Origin: Diplodia intermedia
Taxonomy: Eukaryota; Ascomycota; Dothideomycetes; Botryosphaeriales; Botryosphaeriaceae
Length of the DNA: 64,000 nucleotides
Direction of reading: 5' to 3'
Assembly: GCA_021495925.1 (NCBI GenBank)
Contig: JAKEKT010000007.1
Location: forward strand, 496,001-560,000
In this document: positions 22,925 through 35,801 of the stretch, one piece after another
How positions within the stretch are numbered: the first letter of the stretch is position 1
Layout: the number at the start of each line of letters is the position of its first letter
Translations under genes and position numbers: made by a program
Notes under the pieces: generated by a model
Database searches by the model: none
Seen by the model: the letters and a program-made list of their open reading frames with translations, nothing else
Told to the model about the DNA's origin: nothing

Positions 22925-24042
22925 ATGTCCGCTCTTCCCAATGCCAAAACAACAACCCACCCCTCCCTCCTCCTCGCCCCCCTGCCCGGCCGCGGCATCG
23001 GCACCCTGGCCACAGCCAAGATCGCGCGCGGCACGCGTCTCGTCACCGATGCGCCGCTGCTCGCCGCCACCAACGGCCAGACGCTCAACGTCGAGCTTTT
23101 CGCGCGCAGCCTGGTCGGCGCGTACGCCGCGCTATCCGACGACGGGCGCCGCCGCGTCGCCGCCTTGGCCGCGCACCCGGAGGCCGTGAAGGAGTGGATG
23201 GAGTTTTTCAAGATCGAGGCGGCGGTGGCGTCGGCAGAGGCGTCGGCTTGGGGCGGCGGTGCTGGTGATTTTGCGACAACGACGACTACGGCGACGACGA
23301 TGACCTTTGGGACGGAAGCTTCCGCTGCCACTGCCACTGCCACTGCCGCTGCCCCCTCCTCCTTGTCCGTCGAGGAGCGAGCGCATCTCATGGCGGCTTG
23401 GACGACGAATTGCTTTGGCATTAACAAGGACGAAAGCGCGGCTGGGTGGGCTGGTGTCATTGCGCCCAGAGCTGCGCGGTTCAATCACTCGTGCGTGCCC
23501 AATGCCATGTTTGCATGGAACGACGCCGTGAGCGCGATTACCGTGCAGACCATCAAGGACGTGGAGGAGGGGGAGGAGGTGACTGTTGCTTACAGCGATA
23601 CGACCAGGGCGGGGAGGAAGAGGAGGGAATCGTTGAAGAGATTATATGGGTTCAACTGCGACTGTTCGGCCTGCTCTGGAGATGAGGTGATGCTGGATGA
23701 CTTGAGGTGGAGGATCAAGAAATTGAAGGAGGAGTTGGTGGGCCGGAACGGTAAGATTGATGGAGAGAGAGCTGTGGAGATGGTGGAGGAGGGCGTGAAG
23801 CTGCATGAGCAGGCTGACTTGATCGGTTCGCATCTGGCAAACTTGTGAGTAAATCTCTTGCTTTTCCTTCTTTGCTGCATGTTGGAGGAACTGTTGTGCT
23901 GATATTTGGCAGCTACCGAGCCGCCTTTGCCGCAACTGAAATCCGCCAGTACCTGGAGGAAGAGTTGCGCGTCCGCACCTACTGTCTTGGCAATGACCAC
24001 CCGCACGTCAAAGAGCTCACGGGAAAGCTAACAGGGCTTTGA
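22925..24042 (+). CDS. SET-domain protein (SET5/SMYD-like)
   Basis: SET proteins transfer methyl groups from S-adenosylmethionine to lysine, often on histones or ribosomal proteins. Two exons, 22925-23844 and 23913-24042, give 349 residues. The N-terminal part has the SET entry PGRGIGTLATAKIARGTRLV. The core motif NHSCVPNAMF starts near residue 186, followed by DVEEGEEVTVAYSD. A post-SET cysteine group reads FNCDCSAC. No MYND zinc finger is seen between the SET halves. Instead there is a low-complexity insert (TTTTTATTMTF, then an alternating Ala-Thr run coded by gccact repeats) at about residues 118-140. The last exon adds a short helical tail. The substrate is unknown. A string of 14 nt at 23309-23322 is identical to the core of the nearby hairpin. 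Confidence 0.87.
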
Positions 24043-25703
24043 AACTCTTACATCCGTGCGCTGATCTCAGCAAACATCTTTCTCTTCCACCGGGAACTCC
24101 TTCTCAAACAACCCTGGGCGTTCAACTGGCGAAAGAGCTCGTCTGAATCACTCCATTCTCTACTCCTCCAATTACGACATTGGCTGTCCACGTCAACCAG
24201 CCTATCCTCATTGCTGAAACAAACCATACCTGGAGATGACATCGGAAGTCTGTATCAATCTTGCGTCAGCGGGCGCGAATTCGAAGACAGACCTTCCTCT
24301 TTTCACCTCTCACCGATCCAACACTGAGAGAAACCAAACGTCAGTCTGCTCCGCGGCGGCATAAGCCGTCACAATTGTATACATCGCTAGCGCGAACAGC
24401 GTCACGCTCGCATCCAGGAAGTTCAGCCCAGCTCTTCTAAGAATTCATTCACCTTCACTTCCCGCCGTCGACGACAGTTGCCCACCTTTCCCACAAGATC
24501 GCGTGCGTACGCACCACGCAGATACCTCGACGCCCTCACTTGGGCCCGCAAAGCCGCTCTCGTGCCATCAGACCACTCTGAAGCGTCTCTACTCTGATGC
24601 CACCGCAGAATATCGACAGCGCCGGAATTGTCGAGTTACCTGACGGCTCAACGAGGATGGCGACATGGCTGGAAGGGTGAGGGATCCAGGCGCAGTCGAC
24701 ATGCGGAAGGCTGAGCGGGATGGTACGGTAGAAGGCGAAGTAATTGGTTAGGTGGCGTGGGTCGGGAGGTTGTTTGGTTGATGGAGAAGGTAGCGGCGTT
24801 CGGAGACCCTTTTGAGGCAAATGCCACTCAAAAATTCCAAGCACCTGGTTTCTTGGGAGCCGGCTGTTGTGCAAGTGTAAGACCTTGTGTATGTCCTTTG
24901 TTCGGCACTTGGAAGCTACTTCGCATTTGTATTCATGAAACAGCTGAATCCAGGTTTGCGAGTTGCTTGAGCTCAACTACACCTACCTATCTCAGATACT
25001 TCCGTGGGCAGTGGAATCCTGTGTCTGGATGTATTGGTACAGCCTGGAAACTCGCATCTACGTCGGGATGTCTACTTCAACTGCCCATAGAAGAGACGTC
25101 GCATTCACGTGCGGACATGGCCAAAAGAATGCAGGGAGTTGGTGCAACAGACATGCCGATTGATCCGAAGGCCATGGGCTAGTGGGTCGCAGACCCCGGT
25201 AACCAGCCCTCTGCACGCTCTCTCCACGCCCGGGGCTCCACACCTGAGCAAGCCATGGAGCATCTGCATCCTTCCCATTCGTCATCCGTTTTCCTTCCAC
25301 CGCTAGCCTTTCTCGGTCAGCTTGGCGGCTTTCCGCTCCGTCGTGCCGCGCAATGGCATCATGGCCGCAACGACTACCGCCTCTCATGCAGACGGCCGGC
25401 CACTCAGTCGTCGTGCCTAAGGTGACGTGATGCTTACAAGCCATGCTGTGCAGCTCGAGGCGCGTGTTCTCAACAAGCAGCCGCACCCGGAGCACCACCG
25501 CCGCGCCTGCCAAGTCTCGCATCCGAACTTGGCGCTTGCCATTCCTGGCGTACAACGGCTCTTGCAGCTCCAGTATTCGCCTCTCCTCCGGCCTATTTGA
25601 TCTCGCCTTGTCCACCATCTCCCGTTGCTACCTTCCACCGCTCCCCCTCCCTCGTCCGCACCCCTCATCGTTTCCTTCAGATTTCTCCTGCAATCCTCAC
25701 CCA
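24043..25703. other. intergenic region upstream of the sodium ATPase
   Basis: About 1.7 kb without a supportable gene. A 146-codon minus-strand frame at 24536-24976 lacks an ATG start and any motif. The frame of the downstream ATPase is open back to an ATG at 25443, but the family start fits the ATG at 25704. The region presumably holds the salt- or pH-responsive promoter typical of this ATPase class; I cannot name sites. Confidence 0.5.
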
Positions 25704-28700
25704 ATGGCCAAGAATAAGCCCGAAGATGCCCTTATCGGGCATGTATCCGGCCAGGCCAACAAACCAATGTCTCGTCCGGCTCACGCTCTACCTCACGCAG
25801 CTGTCGTTTCCGAGGTTGGCGCCAATCCAAGAGACGGGCTCACTGCTGCTGAAGCTCAAAGCCGCATGCAAGAATACGGTCGCAACGAGCTCGGCGAAGG
25901 CGAAGGCGTCAACATGGCCAAGATCCTCGCCCGTCAGGTTGCCAATGCAATGACTCTAGTTACGCGCACCACTTCCCATGGCGTCCAAGGCGAAGAAAAG
26001 GCTGATCCAATTCCAAGGTGCTTATCCTGGCCATGGCCGTTAGCTTTGGCATCGAATCGTGGATCGAAGGCGGCGTCGTGGCTGCAATCATCGCCATGAA
26101 CATCCTAGTCGGCTTCTTCCAGGAGCTCGGCGCCGAAAGGACCATGGACTCGCTCAGATCGCTCAGCTCCCCAACCGCCAGCGCCGTGAGGGATGGCAAG
26201 AACACTACCGTACCCACCGCCGAGATCGTTCCCGGCGACATGGTTGAAGTCAAAACCGGTGACACTGTTCCCGCTGACCTTCGCCTGATTGAAGCTGTCA
26301 ACTTTGAAACTGACGAGGCTCTCCTCACTGGGGAGTCTTTGCCCGTCAGGAAAGATGCCGAGGCCACTTTCGACCCTGATACCGGTCCGGGCGACCGGCT
26401 TAACATTGCTTTCAGTTCATCGACAGTGACCAAGGGTCGAGCGATTGGTTGCGTTTATGCAACCGGCATGTTCACTGAGATCGGGACAATCGCTGCCGCT
26501 CTCCGGGCCAAGGACAGCAAACGTCGTCCTGTCAAGCGGAACTCGAATGGCAAGGCTAGGCCTCACCGGTATGCCCAAGCGTATGCCTTGACTGGCTTTG
26601 ATGCTCTGGGCCGATTTCTCGGAATTTCAGTAGGCACGCCACTGCAGGTGAAGCTGTCCTGGCTGGCGATCCTGCTGCTCGGCTGTGCGATAGTATGTTC
26701 ACTCATTGTTCTCGCAGCAAACGAGTTCCGGGGCCGGAAAGAGGTCATCATTTGTAAGCAATTCTCGATCCCGCGTCTTGGTCACTGCTAACTCGAGGCT
26801 CAAGATGCGGTTGCAACTGGCTTATCAATGATTCCTGCCTCGCTGATTGTGGTTCTAACTATCACGATGGCTGCCGGGACAAAGAGAATGGTGACCAAGA
26901 ATTGCTTAGTTCGGAATCTCAAGTCTCTCGAGGCATTGGGAGGCATTACGGACATATGCTCAGATAAAACCGGCACGCTTACCCAAGGCAAAATGGTGAC
27001 TAAAAAGGTACGAGCTGCTGCAATCGCACAGAAAAACAGCAGAGCTGATATAGATTAGGCCTGGATCCCTAGTAAAGGGACCTACTCGGTGGGCGAGTCC
27101 AACGATCCATACAACCCAACCGACGGCATGCTGTTCTTCAAGGCCAAGGGCCCCCGGAACATCAATTTAAATGAGGACGAAAGCATTGAGGACGCAGCTT
27201 CCTACGAGAAGCTCTTGCATCAAAACCAAAACTTCATGGAGTTCCTCAAGGTCTCATCCATGGCCAATCTCGCACACGTCCACGAAAGTCAGCCCAGTGA
27301 ATGGAAAGCGCGGGGTGATCCAACTGAAATAGCTCTTCAAGTGTTCGCCTCGCGCTTCCACATGAACAGGACCCGATTTACATCCGGTGATACCCCAGCG
27401 TGGAAGCAAATTGCTGAGTTTCCGTTCGACTCCACCATCAAGAAGATGTCTGTCATATTTGAGGAGTATGAGACTGGAAAAAAGCACGTTTTCACAAAGG
27501 GCGCGGTCGAACGGATCATCGACAGCTGTACGACCATTCACCTGGATGATATCGAGGCTGTACCCGTCACTTCCGACATCAAGAACAACATCATTGCGAA
27601 CATGGAGTCCCTCGCATCCCTTGGGCTTCGGGTTCTGGCACTGGCTTCCCGCGATTTCACTGGCAAGGTTCAGGAGGGCGATGAGGCCCGCAATGAGATT
27701 GAGAACGGCCTGGTTTTCCGTGGCCTGGTCGGCATCTACGACCCCCCTCGCCCAGAGTCCGCTCCTTCAGTCCGACAATGCCAAGATGCAGGCATCACCC
27801 CGCGAATGCTCACCGGTATCCTCTATCCTCTTCTTACACAGTTATAAGACTATAAATCGAAGAAAGCTAATATATTTTGTTTTAGGTGACCATCCGGGTA
27901 CTGCCAGCGCAATCGCCACCGAAGTCGGCATCCTACCTTCGCGCATGGAAGCTTTCAGCAAGGAAGTTACAGATGCTATGGTCATGACCGCTTCCCAGTT
28001 CGACAAACTTTCTGACCAGCAGATTGATCAACTTCCGGTTCTCCCCTTGGTCATCGCCCGCTGCTCTCCAAGTACGAAAGTCCGGATGATTGAAGCTCTT
28101 CATCGTCGTGGCAAGTTCGCCGCTATGACGGGCGATGGTGTCAACGATTCGCCATCTCTGAAGAGAGCAGATGTTGGCATTGCCATGGGCCAAGCTGGGT
28201 CTGATGTCGCAAAAGATGCTTCTGACATTGTCCTTACAGACGATAACTTCGCATCCATTCTAAACGCCATCGAAGAAGGTCGTCGGATGTTCGACAACAT
28301 CCAGAAGTTCATCTTGCATCTTTTGGCTGAAAACGTTGCTCAGGCCACAGTCCTTTTGGTCGGTCTCGTATTCAAAGACAACTCCGGCCTCTCAGTCTTC
28401 CCGCTTGCTCCTGTGGAGATCATGTGGGTCATACTAGCAACGAGTGGCGCTCCCGACATGGGACTCGGCTTCGAAGAAGCTGCGCCGGACATCATGGCTA
28501 GGCCACCTCAAAATCTCAAGCGCGGGGTCTTCACTTTCGAGGTATTGCTGGACATAGTAGTCTACGGATTCTGGATTTCCGCCCTCTGCCTTGGGGCCTT
28601 TGTCCTTGTTGTCTATGGCTTCGGCGACGGCAATCTGGGCCAAAACTGTAATAATTCCTACAGCTCAAGCTGCGACACCGTCTTTCGTGCGCGCGCGACG

Positions 28701-29280
28701 ACATTTGCCTGCTTGACCTGGTTCGCCCTTTTTCTCGCTTGGGAAATGGTAGATATGCGCCGCAGCTTCTTCCGCATGCAACCGAACTCGAAGCGGTACG
28801 CGACGCAGTGGGCTCACGATGTGTGGCGCAACAAGTTCCTTTTCTGGAGCATTAGTGAGTTCCCTTGTAATATCAGCAACTGCTTGCCGATGAACGTATG
28901 ACTGATGCTTTCCAGTGACTGGCTTTGTCACGGTCATACCCACTATGTATATTCCCGTCATCAACCATGAGGTCTTTCGCCACACCGGCATTTCTTGGGA
29001 GTGGGGACTTGTTTTCGTCGCCACGACCCTCTTCTTCGCAGGCGTCGAAGCGTGGAAGTGGGCCAAGCGTATCTTCTTCCGTCGCATGGACGCAAAGGCA
29101 AGGAAGACCGGCCTACCATTATCGCAACAAACGACCCAAGATTGCGATCCAGAGGCGAGGTTGTTCGGCCAGTACGGCCTTGAGCTGGGCAAGGCAGTTT
29201 CGGGAGATACTGCGCTGAGCGGGGAGAAGAGGCTCAGCAACGCGGTTTCTACCGATACTGAGGGTGTGAAAACCCAATAA
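25704..29280 (+). CDS. ena: ENA-type P-type ATPase (type IID, Na+/K+ efflux)
   Basis: Plasma-membrane ENA pumps export sodium or potassium using ATP and give salt and alkali tolerance. Six exons (25704-25958, 26018-26753, 26805-27007, 27059-27815, 27886-28854, 28916-29280) give 1094 residues, the usual length. Visible landmarks are LLTGESLPV in the actuator domain, the phosphorylated Asp384 in CSDKTGTLTQGKM, the nucleotide-domain stretch WKARGDPTEIALQVF, the hinge TGDGVNDSPSLK at 732-743, and the terminal membrane bundle with SIMTGFVTVIPTMYIPVIN. SMIPASLIVVLTITMA and VAWEMVDMRRSFFRM-like blocks are typical of type IID rather than calcium pumps. Intron 1 has a weak donor (gttacg) and an AAG acceptor, but only that join restores ANAMTL|VLILAM. 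The ATG at 25704 (MAKNKPEDALIGHV) matches the family start. Confidence 0.95.
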
Positions 29281-30570
29281 CCAGAGCTAGCCGCTGCTGA
29301 GAAGCGGCGGCCTCGTGCCTTTCCCGGGTCGAGATTTGGGGAGCTTCTGGCGTCCGGTGAAGGGACGTTGAAGCGAGTGTGGTGACGGTGTGGCTTCACA
29401 ATGGCATGACATCCTGCCTTGCTGACCCACCATCGGATTGATCTCCTAAGGAGTGCTTAAAACTGGTATTCGTTCTTTCTCGGTATCCCTTTTGACCTTT
29501 CAAAGAGAACAGGGTTTTCAGGAGGAACTCACAACAGGATAACGAAACTACGTGGGGGACTTGTCCCTCAATGAGTCAAGAACACGAGCGCTCAACTCGC
29601 TCGCTGAGAAATACAGCTTCGGCTTAGCGGGACCATCCATCAACTGCGGTGGTCATCCACTCTTTTTCTTTTACCTCACTTCCATACTTCCTTTCTCCTA
29701 TCCGGTGCGACTGATCTCGCCGCTCAGGTATTGTTTTGACATTGATATTGCACGCTCAGATGAGGAGCGGTGAATGGGTAGATAGCTGGAATTACAACTT
29801 TCTGGTCATTTTCCCCCACTCATGGTTGCTATTGAGTGATGTTTTAGAAACACATGGTCTGCTCTTCTATAGACGCCACTTCAGTGCACGCGCCTCAAAG
29901 CGTCAGCCACTAGGGATTTCTTATATGCTCGCCAGGCAGCTGAACATAACATAGTGGATGGCTTAGGTGAAATTTGTGTTAATGAAGATCTGCTCACCTT
30001 TTACGGCATATACCCAGCTTCCTTTCCGAAGAACAAGGAAGACGACTGCTGCTATTTTAGAAAAAATTGCTTTTCTATTACTTCCTCATGCTTGTTTCGC
30101 TGCGGAGCCTCTTCTTTCTTTCTCCAGGTTTTCATGCCGCTCGTGACGGTATTGCGGCAGGTGACAAGATCTGAGCCATCAAATAATCGAGAAGAGACAA
30201 CGACTACCAGTGTACATACACTATTCGCGACTTCGTGAACTCGTCATGGACGGCGAAACACAAACACGCCAGACAAAACCCGGATGAAGCTAGACTGAGC
30301 TGCTGCTCACTCGAGCGCGCATTCGTGACGATAGCATTGATATCAAGACAAGCAGGGCGGCTATGGACTGTAGCGACCGTTATTTTGAACACCGTTCCCA
30401 GTGACCCACGTTGCTAAAAAAAAAAGCAACCAAGAAGAACACCTCCAAGCACCACGCTTTCGAACTCCTTATCTTCTCACTCTCTACCACGCTCTTACTC
30501 CTGCGAAAAAAAGAGGATGTGTTTCCCTGAAGCCCAGGGGCCGGCGGGGGTACTAGAAACAGAAAAAGCA

Positions 30571-30594
30571 GATCAACAGATCAACAGATCAACA
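30571..30594. repeat. short tandem repeat, (gatcaaca)x3
   Basis: Three perfect head-to-tail copies of the octamer gatcaaca. Short minisatellite-like tract in the intergenic region. Confidence 0.8.
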
Positions 30595-30958
30595 GCAACA
30601 AGCCGATAAAAGTAGCAACAACAAAACGGTAAAGGCAAGAGCAGAAGCAACAACAAACAAAGCCGCTCGCTACCTTTTCCTCCCGCACCGCACAAAAATG
30701 TTTGACAAGAAACGACATGACAGGTGAAGAAGAACATGAAGAAAAGATTGTCGTCCTGGCCACTCTTTCTCATCTTCATCGGTCAAATTTCCCCTTCCCA
30801 TCGATCCATTCATGCGTAACACAATCCCAGCTCAACTACACCCTTCGGCGTTCCGTCACGCGTCCAAAATCTCTCTCCTCGACCTCGGAAGAAACCCAAA
30901 AAATGCGTCACCCCAAACCAAAATCCCTTCGTCCAACCCGACCCTGCCCTGTCCTACC

Positions 30959-30999
30959 GCGAGAGAGAGATAGATAGAGAGAGAGAGAGGGATAGAGAG
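30959..30999. repeat. GA-rich simple repeat
   Basis: Mostly gaga with gata interruptions, ending just before the stop codon of the minus-strand Mhp1-like gene, so it probably forms a CT-rich start of its 3' untranslated region. Confidence 0.75.
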
Positions 31000-31002
31000 T
31001 AC

Positions 31003-34000
31003 TTAATCGTCCAGAATCGCACTCTCCCCATTCCCGTCCGGCTGCGCCTTGCTCTCCCTCCTCAACCTCTCGGGCACATCCATGCCTGCGTTGACCTGCG
31101 CCGCGATCTGCGCGTCCCTCCACTGCGCAAACTCGTCTGGCCGCTCGCGCGCCAGCACGCGCAGCTCCTCTGCGTTGGCCCCGATCTTGCGGACCGTCTC
31201 CTCCCAGCCGTCGCGCACCACCATGTTGCGCAGCTCGCCGCCGCTGAGCTGCGACAGCTGGTCGCGCAGCATGCGCAGGTGCGCCGGCTCGCGGTCCGCC
31301 TCGCCGTCCTCGCCCGTCGTCTGGTGCAGGAAATCGTGCAGCTGCGGCTTCAAAATCTCCCGCCGCACCGACTGCCCCAGCCGGTGGATCCGGCCCTCCT
31401 CCAGCGTTTGCGCCCGGCTGGCGAGCGAGACGTCCGAGTTGTGGCGCGAGCGCAGGCCGAGCGGGGGCAGGTCGTGCTCGGGCTCGTCGTCGGAGCCGCT
31501 GTCGCCGACGGCCACGAAGCCGGTGTTGTGCGCCGTGTAGTCGCTCTTCGACGGGGTTGACGACGTGGCGGTGGTGTCGTTCTTGTCGTTGTTGGCTGCA
31601 GTAGTGTCGCGGTCCGAAGAGAGCGAGCCAATCGAGTTGGCCAGGGCGGCCGAGATCTCGGAGGCGGTGGGCGGGCGGTGGTGATGGACGCGGCACTCGG
31701 GGTACTCGTCTTCGAAGCGCTGGATGATGCCCTGGAGAGTGTTGTCGAGGAACAGCAGTCGCTTGTAGGCCATCTCGTCGCCGGCACGCGCCTCCCTGGC
31801 CAGGGCGGGCTGGAGACGTGCTCTGATCTTGCGTGCGCTGTGCAGCAGATCCTTTGACATGCTCTTCGCCTTTGCCGAGCGCTGTTCGCGGTTGCCGAGC
31901 CTGCTCGGGCTGCGGGGAGTGGCGGCACCACTGCCTGGACGGCTTCCGGGCATGCTCTTCCGTCTGAGGTTGTCGGACGCCTTCTCAAGCAGACAGTAGT
32001 TGAGTGCCTTGACCAAGCCAGTGCCTCCAACAATGTAGTCCTCGTCCGGCGCGGCGGAATCCTCGTCTGTACCATCAGAGTCTTCTCCATGCCCAACCAG
32101 ATGAAGGAGCACTTCGGGAATCTCAACAGTCTCAGCCCCGCTGGATGCGGCGCCAGGCGCGTTCTCGGCCAGAGTAGCTGTCTCTTGGGCGGTCGCACGC
32201 TCCATATTTCGCAGGCAGTAAGCGACTACCTGCTTCGCAAGAGCTTTGACGACTTCGCTGGAGTCCTGGCTGGGCACATCGATGTCGACGCATATTATCG
32301 AATCCGAAACCCTGACAGCAACCATCAAAGATGCGTAGAGTGCGCAGGCCTCTTCTTGTGACGCTTCGTCCGATGCGGATGCCAATGCGGAAAGCTCTGG
32401 GTTCTCTAGAATGGTGAGATGAGCCAGGAGAGGGCATTCCGGAAGCACCTCCGCCAGCCCGATGGCTTGAGCAGGCGTCATCGACACATCCTCCAAATGG
32501 ATCCGCTTCAAGAAGCGGAGCTGGGGGAGGTACTTTCGCAGCGTAGCCAACGCGCTGGGCTCAGTTGCGAACAGCTCGCGGTTGTGCGACAGGTCGACGA
32601 AGCGGAAGTTCTGCAGCTGCACCAGTTTCGGCAAGAGTAGCCTTATCGAACCTGGACCCAGGTTGCAGTCGGCAAGGCTCAATGCCCACAGGGGACATCT
32701 GTCATGCAGACCCTCGCAAAGCTGTTCCATCCGGTTGCGCAAGTCGTTGCCGCCAAGGTCTAGTCCGTGGCAGACGCCGGAACGGAGATAGCGTACGACG
32801 TGCTCTATACCCTCCGCATCGATGGCGTTGTTGGAGAGCCCCAGCCTCTGGATACCGCTAACGATGACGCCGTCAATGATCTTACGGATGTTCTGAGAAT
32901 TCAGTGCGCATTCCGTCATGAGCAATTCTTCGAGGTGTGCGCCGCCAAGCCGTTCGGACACGGACTTGTACAGAATCTCGGCAATGTCATCGACAGGCAC
33001 TTTTATCTGCTTCTTCTGCTCCGACGGATGGGTCTTTGGAGGGGCGCGCGGCTGCGGAAAAGGAATGTGAGAGACGTCCAGTGCCTTGAGCGATCGACAC
33101 ATGTAGATGAATAAACTGATGTGCTTCCACCCTTCCCGTGTGATTTTCGGGTTGTTCTTGAGGCTCAGTTTCTCCACGACACCCGTGCTCTCCTGGAAGC
33201 TCTTGGTTGAATCCGTCTTCATCGACGTGGATGAGCGTCCGTTGTAGTCCGGGGGTTTGGCGGCCAGCAGCCCCGCAAGAATGACGCGCAATCCCTCATC
33301 CGTGAGTTCCGCGTCTTCCAGGAGCAGCTTCTTGATGGGAACTACCGCAAGCCAGTCGCCAAGAGTATTCATGTCCGCCAGTGTCAGTCTTGAGCCCGTA
33401 AGGTTCAGACAGGAGACGACACCGGGAGTCTCGACCGGACCTCTCGCTGCCTCTTGGAGTTGCTCGCTGATCCGCTTCAAAATCGGCGTTTCTCTCAACT
33501 GGCAGCATCTCCGATATATTCTCAACGGGTCCGTCGTCGGACGATCCTGAGGCTTTGGCGGCTTGGTGTCCGCTGATTGTGGCGTTGAGCTTCCCCCATC
33601 GTCATCCCGCGTAAGCTCCATAGGAACGGACCCGTTCTCTTCCGCCTTTCGCCGTTTCTTCTCCTTCCGCTCCTTCCGCTCCGCCTCCGACCTTTTCTTC
33701 TTTTCCTTCTTCTTGTTGCTGGACTCTCCCCTCTTTTCTTCCCCTTCCAGAACCGTTCCCTCCGGATTGGGCGCTTCGTCATTTCCCACCTCTTCGTTGC
33801 TGACCTGAACCACGCCATCCTTCTCTTTCTGGCACGCAGCGGCATCTGGGTTTTTCAACGCCTCGCCCTCACCTCGCTCCTTCATCTTCTTATCCTTCGT
33901 CGTCTGCTTCTTCCGCTCTGGAGAATCGCCGTTCTCTCTGTATCGTGGTGCGCCGGCAATCTCGACGTCGACGCAAAAAGCAACCCTCCGGAGCTTCGAG

Positions 34001-34905
34001 CTGTCCAACTCGGGCACAAGACACCTCTCGCGATTGTGATCGATGTTCATGACGCGTCGAGGGCACACGCCTCCGTTGCCCGTGACCTTGCTCGGTGGCG
34101 GCGCCTGCGATCCTGAAGAGAGCCGTCTCAGGGCATTCGACAAGAATGACACCCGCGACGTCTCGGGCGGTTGTGGTACGTACGGCTCCATATCCTCGCC
34201 ATGTTGATGTTGTTGCTGGCCATTGGTGGGAGGGGTGGGGGTGCCGAGGCCTGGCGAGTACGGGTTGATAAGCGGTAGGCCGCCGCCGCCGCCGCCACCA
34301 CCACCGTTGGCCTGCGGCTTGCCACTCTGCGCGCTGTTGCCGTTCGTAGCATTGACGGCCTGCTGCGACGAAGAAAACTTGGACGTCAAGCTCGTCACCC
34401 ACGAGCCCCTCCTTGACGGGGACCGCGAATCGGGTGGGGTCGTGCCGGACTTGTCGGAAGTGCTGCGGCCCAACAGCGATGGGCGCTTTTGTATCGGCTT
34501 CGGCTGGCTCGTGGCATTGTTCACCTCCAGTTGCGCCGGGGCGGCTGATTCGTCCTCTTCTTGCTCCTTCACGTCGTGAGCGCCATTGGAAGGCTCTTGC
34601 GGTCTTGGAGATTCGGTGCTGTGCGAAGGCGCGGGCGGAGCGACGGCGGGCGCGGCTTGCGAGCCGTTGGAGACTGGAAGCGCAGGATCTCGCGCGGCGG
34701 CCGGAGCCGTGGGCGGATGTGCTCGTTGTTGGTTATCTTGAGTGCGTCAGCTACAGAATCTGCGACGTGCTTTCTCGACAATTTGCCCTTCTGCGACCGC
34801 CACGCTCGCGGTCGCGAAGCACGCGTATCGCAGGGCTAAGGGCCGCCGCTCACCTTTGTTCGAGTGGTGCAACCAGCTGACGTCCACTCCGTGGATTCCC
34901 TCCAT
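31003..34905 (-). CDS. mhp1: large leucine-rich-repeat protein, Mhp1-like
   Basis: Two exons, 34854-34905 and 31003-34736, give 1261 residues. The large exon has no ATG near its 5' end. A 52-bp exon upstream, joined over a 117-nt intron, supplies MEGIHGVDVSWLHHSNK and closes the frame. The N-terminal third is Ser/Pro-rich with a glycine run (GGGGGGGGG), followed by a Lys/Glu-rich stretch (KKKEKKKRSEAERKERKEKK). From about residue 430 to 790 there are ribonuclease-inhibitor-type leucine-rich repeats, such as LSLKNNPKIT, LGLSNNAID, LDLGGNDLR, LSLADCNLG and VDLSHNREL. A later conserved block is EEGRIHRLGQSVRREILKP. Fungal orthologues are annotated, as I recall, as Mhp1 (microtubule-associated or wall-biogenesis protein). 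That name is a family inference; the repeats are seen directly. Confidence 0.82.
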
Positions 34906-35801
34906 GTCTCTGTTGGTCCGGCGATGGTGGATCGGATTTTAGTCGGTGTGCTTCGCAGGCCCAGCGCCAGGCGCGCCGCAGCGGCAATTGTGTCGGGTAT
35001 GGGGACGGCGATCGCAGGACTCGAGGCGCACGGCGGAGAGGCGAATAGGGCGCGAGGGCGGAGGACAATATCAGAGCGCCGGCGTAAGCAGGCCCACTAC
35101 GCGATCGAGTGTGTTCGGTGCTATAAGACGTAGCGCGCCATCGCGGTTCGTGCCAATATCGACTACAGCGGGGGGCGGGAGACGGCGATGTCGGCTGAGG
35201 GACGCACTCGGGCGGATGTATCGATGTTCTGGTTCATCAGGCGGAGGCGAGGCCCATGGCAATTATGGATGTGCGACAGGATTGGTCCCGGCCCCGAAGG
35301 GATGCTGCGGGCTCGCCGTGCGTCATCGCCCTGCGACCTACTAAGGGTCTTCGCTCACACGGCCCTCAGCTGACAATCTCGGCCGCCCTGTTACTCCTAG
35401 AATAACTAACGTCCGCAAACACGCGCGCTTCCAGTGCCTTCGCCAGCGCGACAAACCCACACTCGACAAGATGGCGATGGCCAAGTCCGTGATGTGAGTA
35501 CCTGGGCGCCTCATGCAGCGCCCGCGTGACATGCACCTTGTTCTTGGCATTCATTCGTGGGGAGTCTGGCCAGCGCGGCTGGCTCGCCCCTCACCAACGC
35601 CACCGCAAGCACCATGGATCGAGTCAAAATGCATTTCAAAGACGGGTATCTGATCTGTGTGTGGACGCATGATGTCTTGAATTCATGAAACTGCCATCCA
35701 CGCTCCCCTTAGGGACTGTATGCTGCACCGAGCGTAGTACCGACAAATCCCTATCCAGCTATACGCCGAACCCATGAACCCATAGCTTTTGGTGGCCCCG
35801 C
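34906..35801. other. intergenic region
   Basis: This lies upstream of the Mhp1-like gene and downstream of RPL5. The sequence is GC-rich, with overlapping chance frames and no recognisable gene. Confidence 0.5.

Larger units (their letters stand above)
29281..31002. other. intergenic region between convergent genes
   Basis: This 1.7 kb follows the ATPase stop and lies beyond the Mhp1-like stop. It is AT-rich around 29500-30400. It contains three exact copies of gatcaaca at 30571-30594 and a GA-rich run at 30959-30999 next to the Mhp1-like stop. I see no gene. Confidence 0.55.

Noticed and set aside
24536..24976. 146-codon minus-strand frame upstream of the ENA ATPase.
   Set aside because: It begins at TTG with no upstream exon that I can join, and shows no motif.
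25443..25703. Upstream ATG that would extend the ENA ATPase by 87 residues.
   Set aside because: The extension is Ser/Arg/Pro-rich and unlike the family; the ATG at 25704 gives the usual N-terminus.
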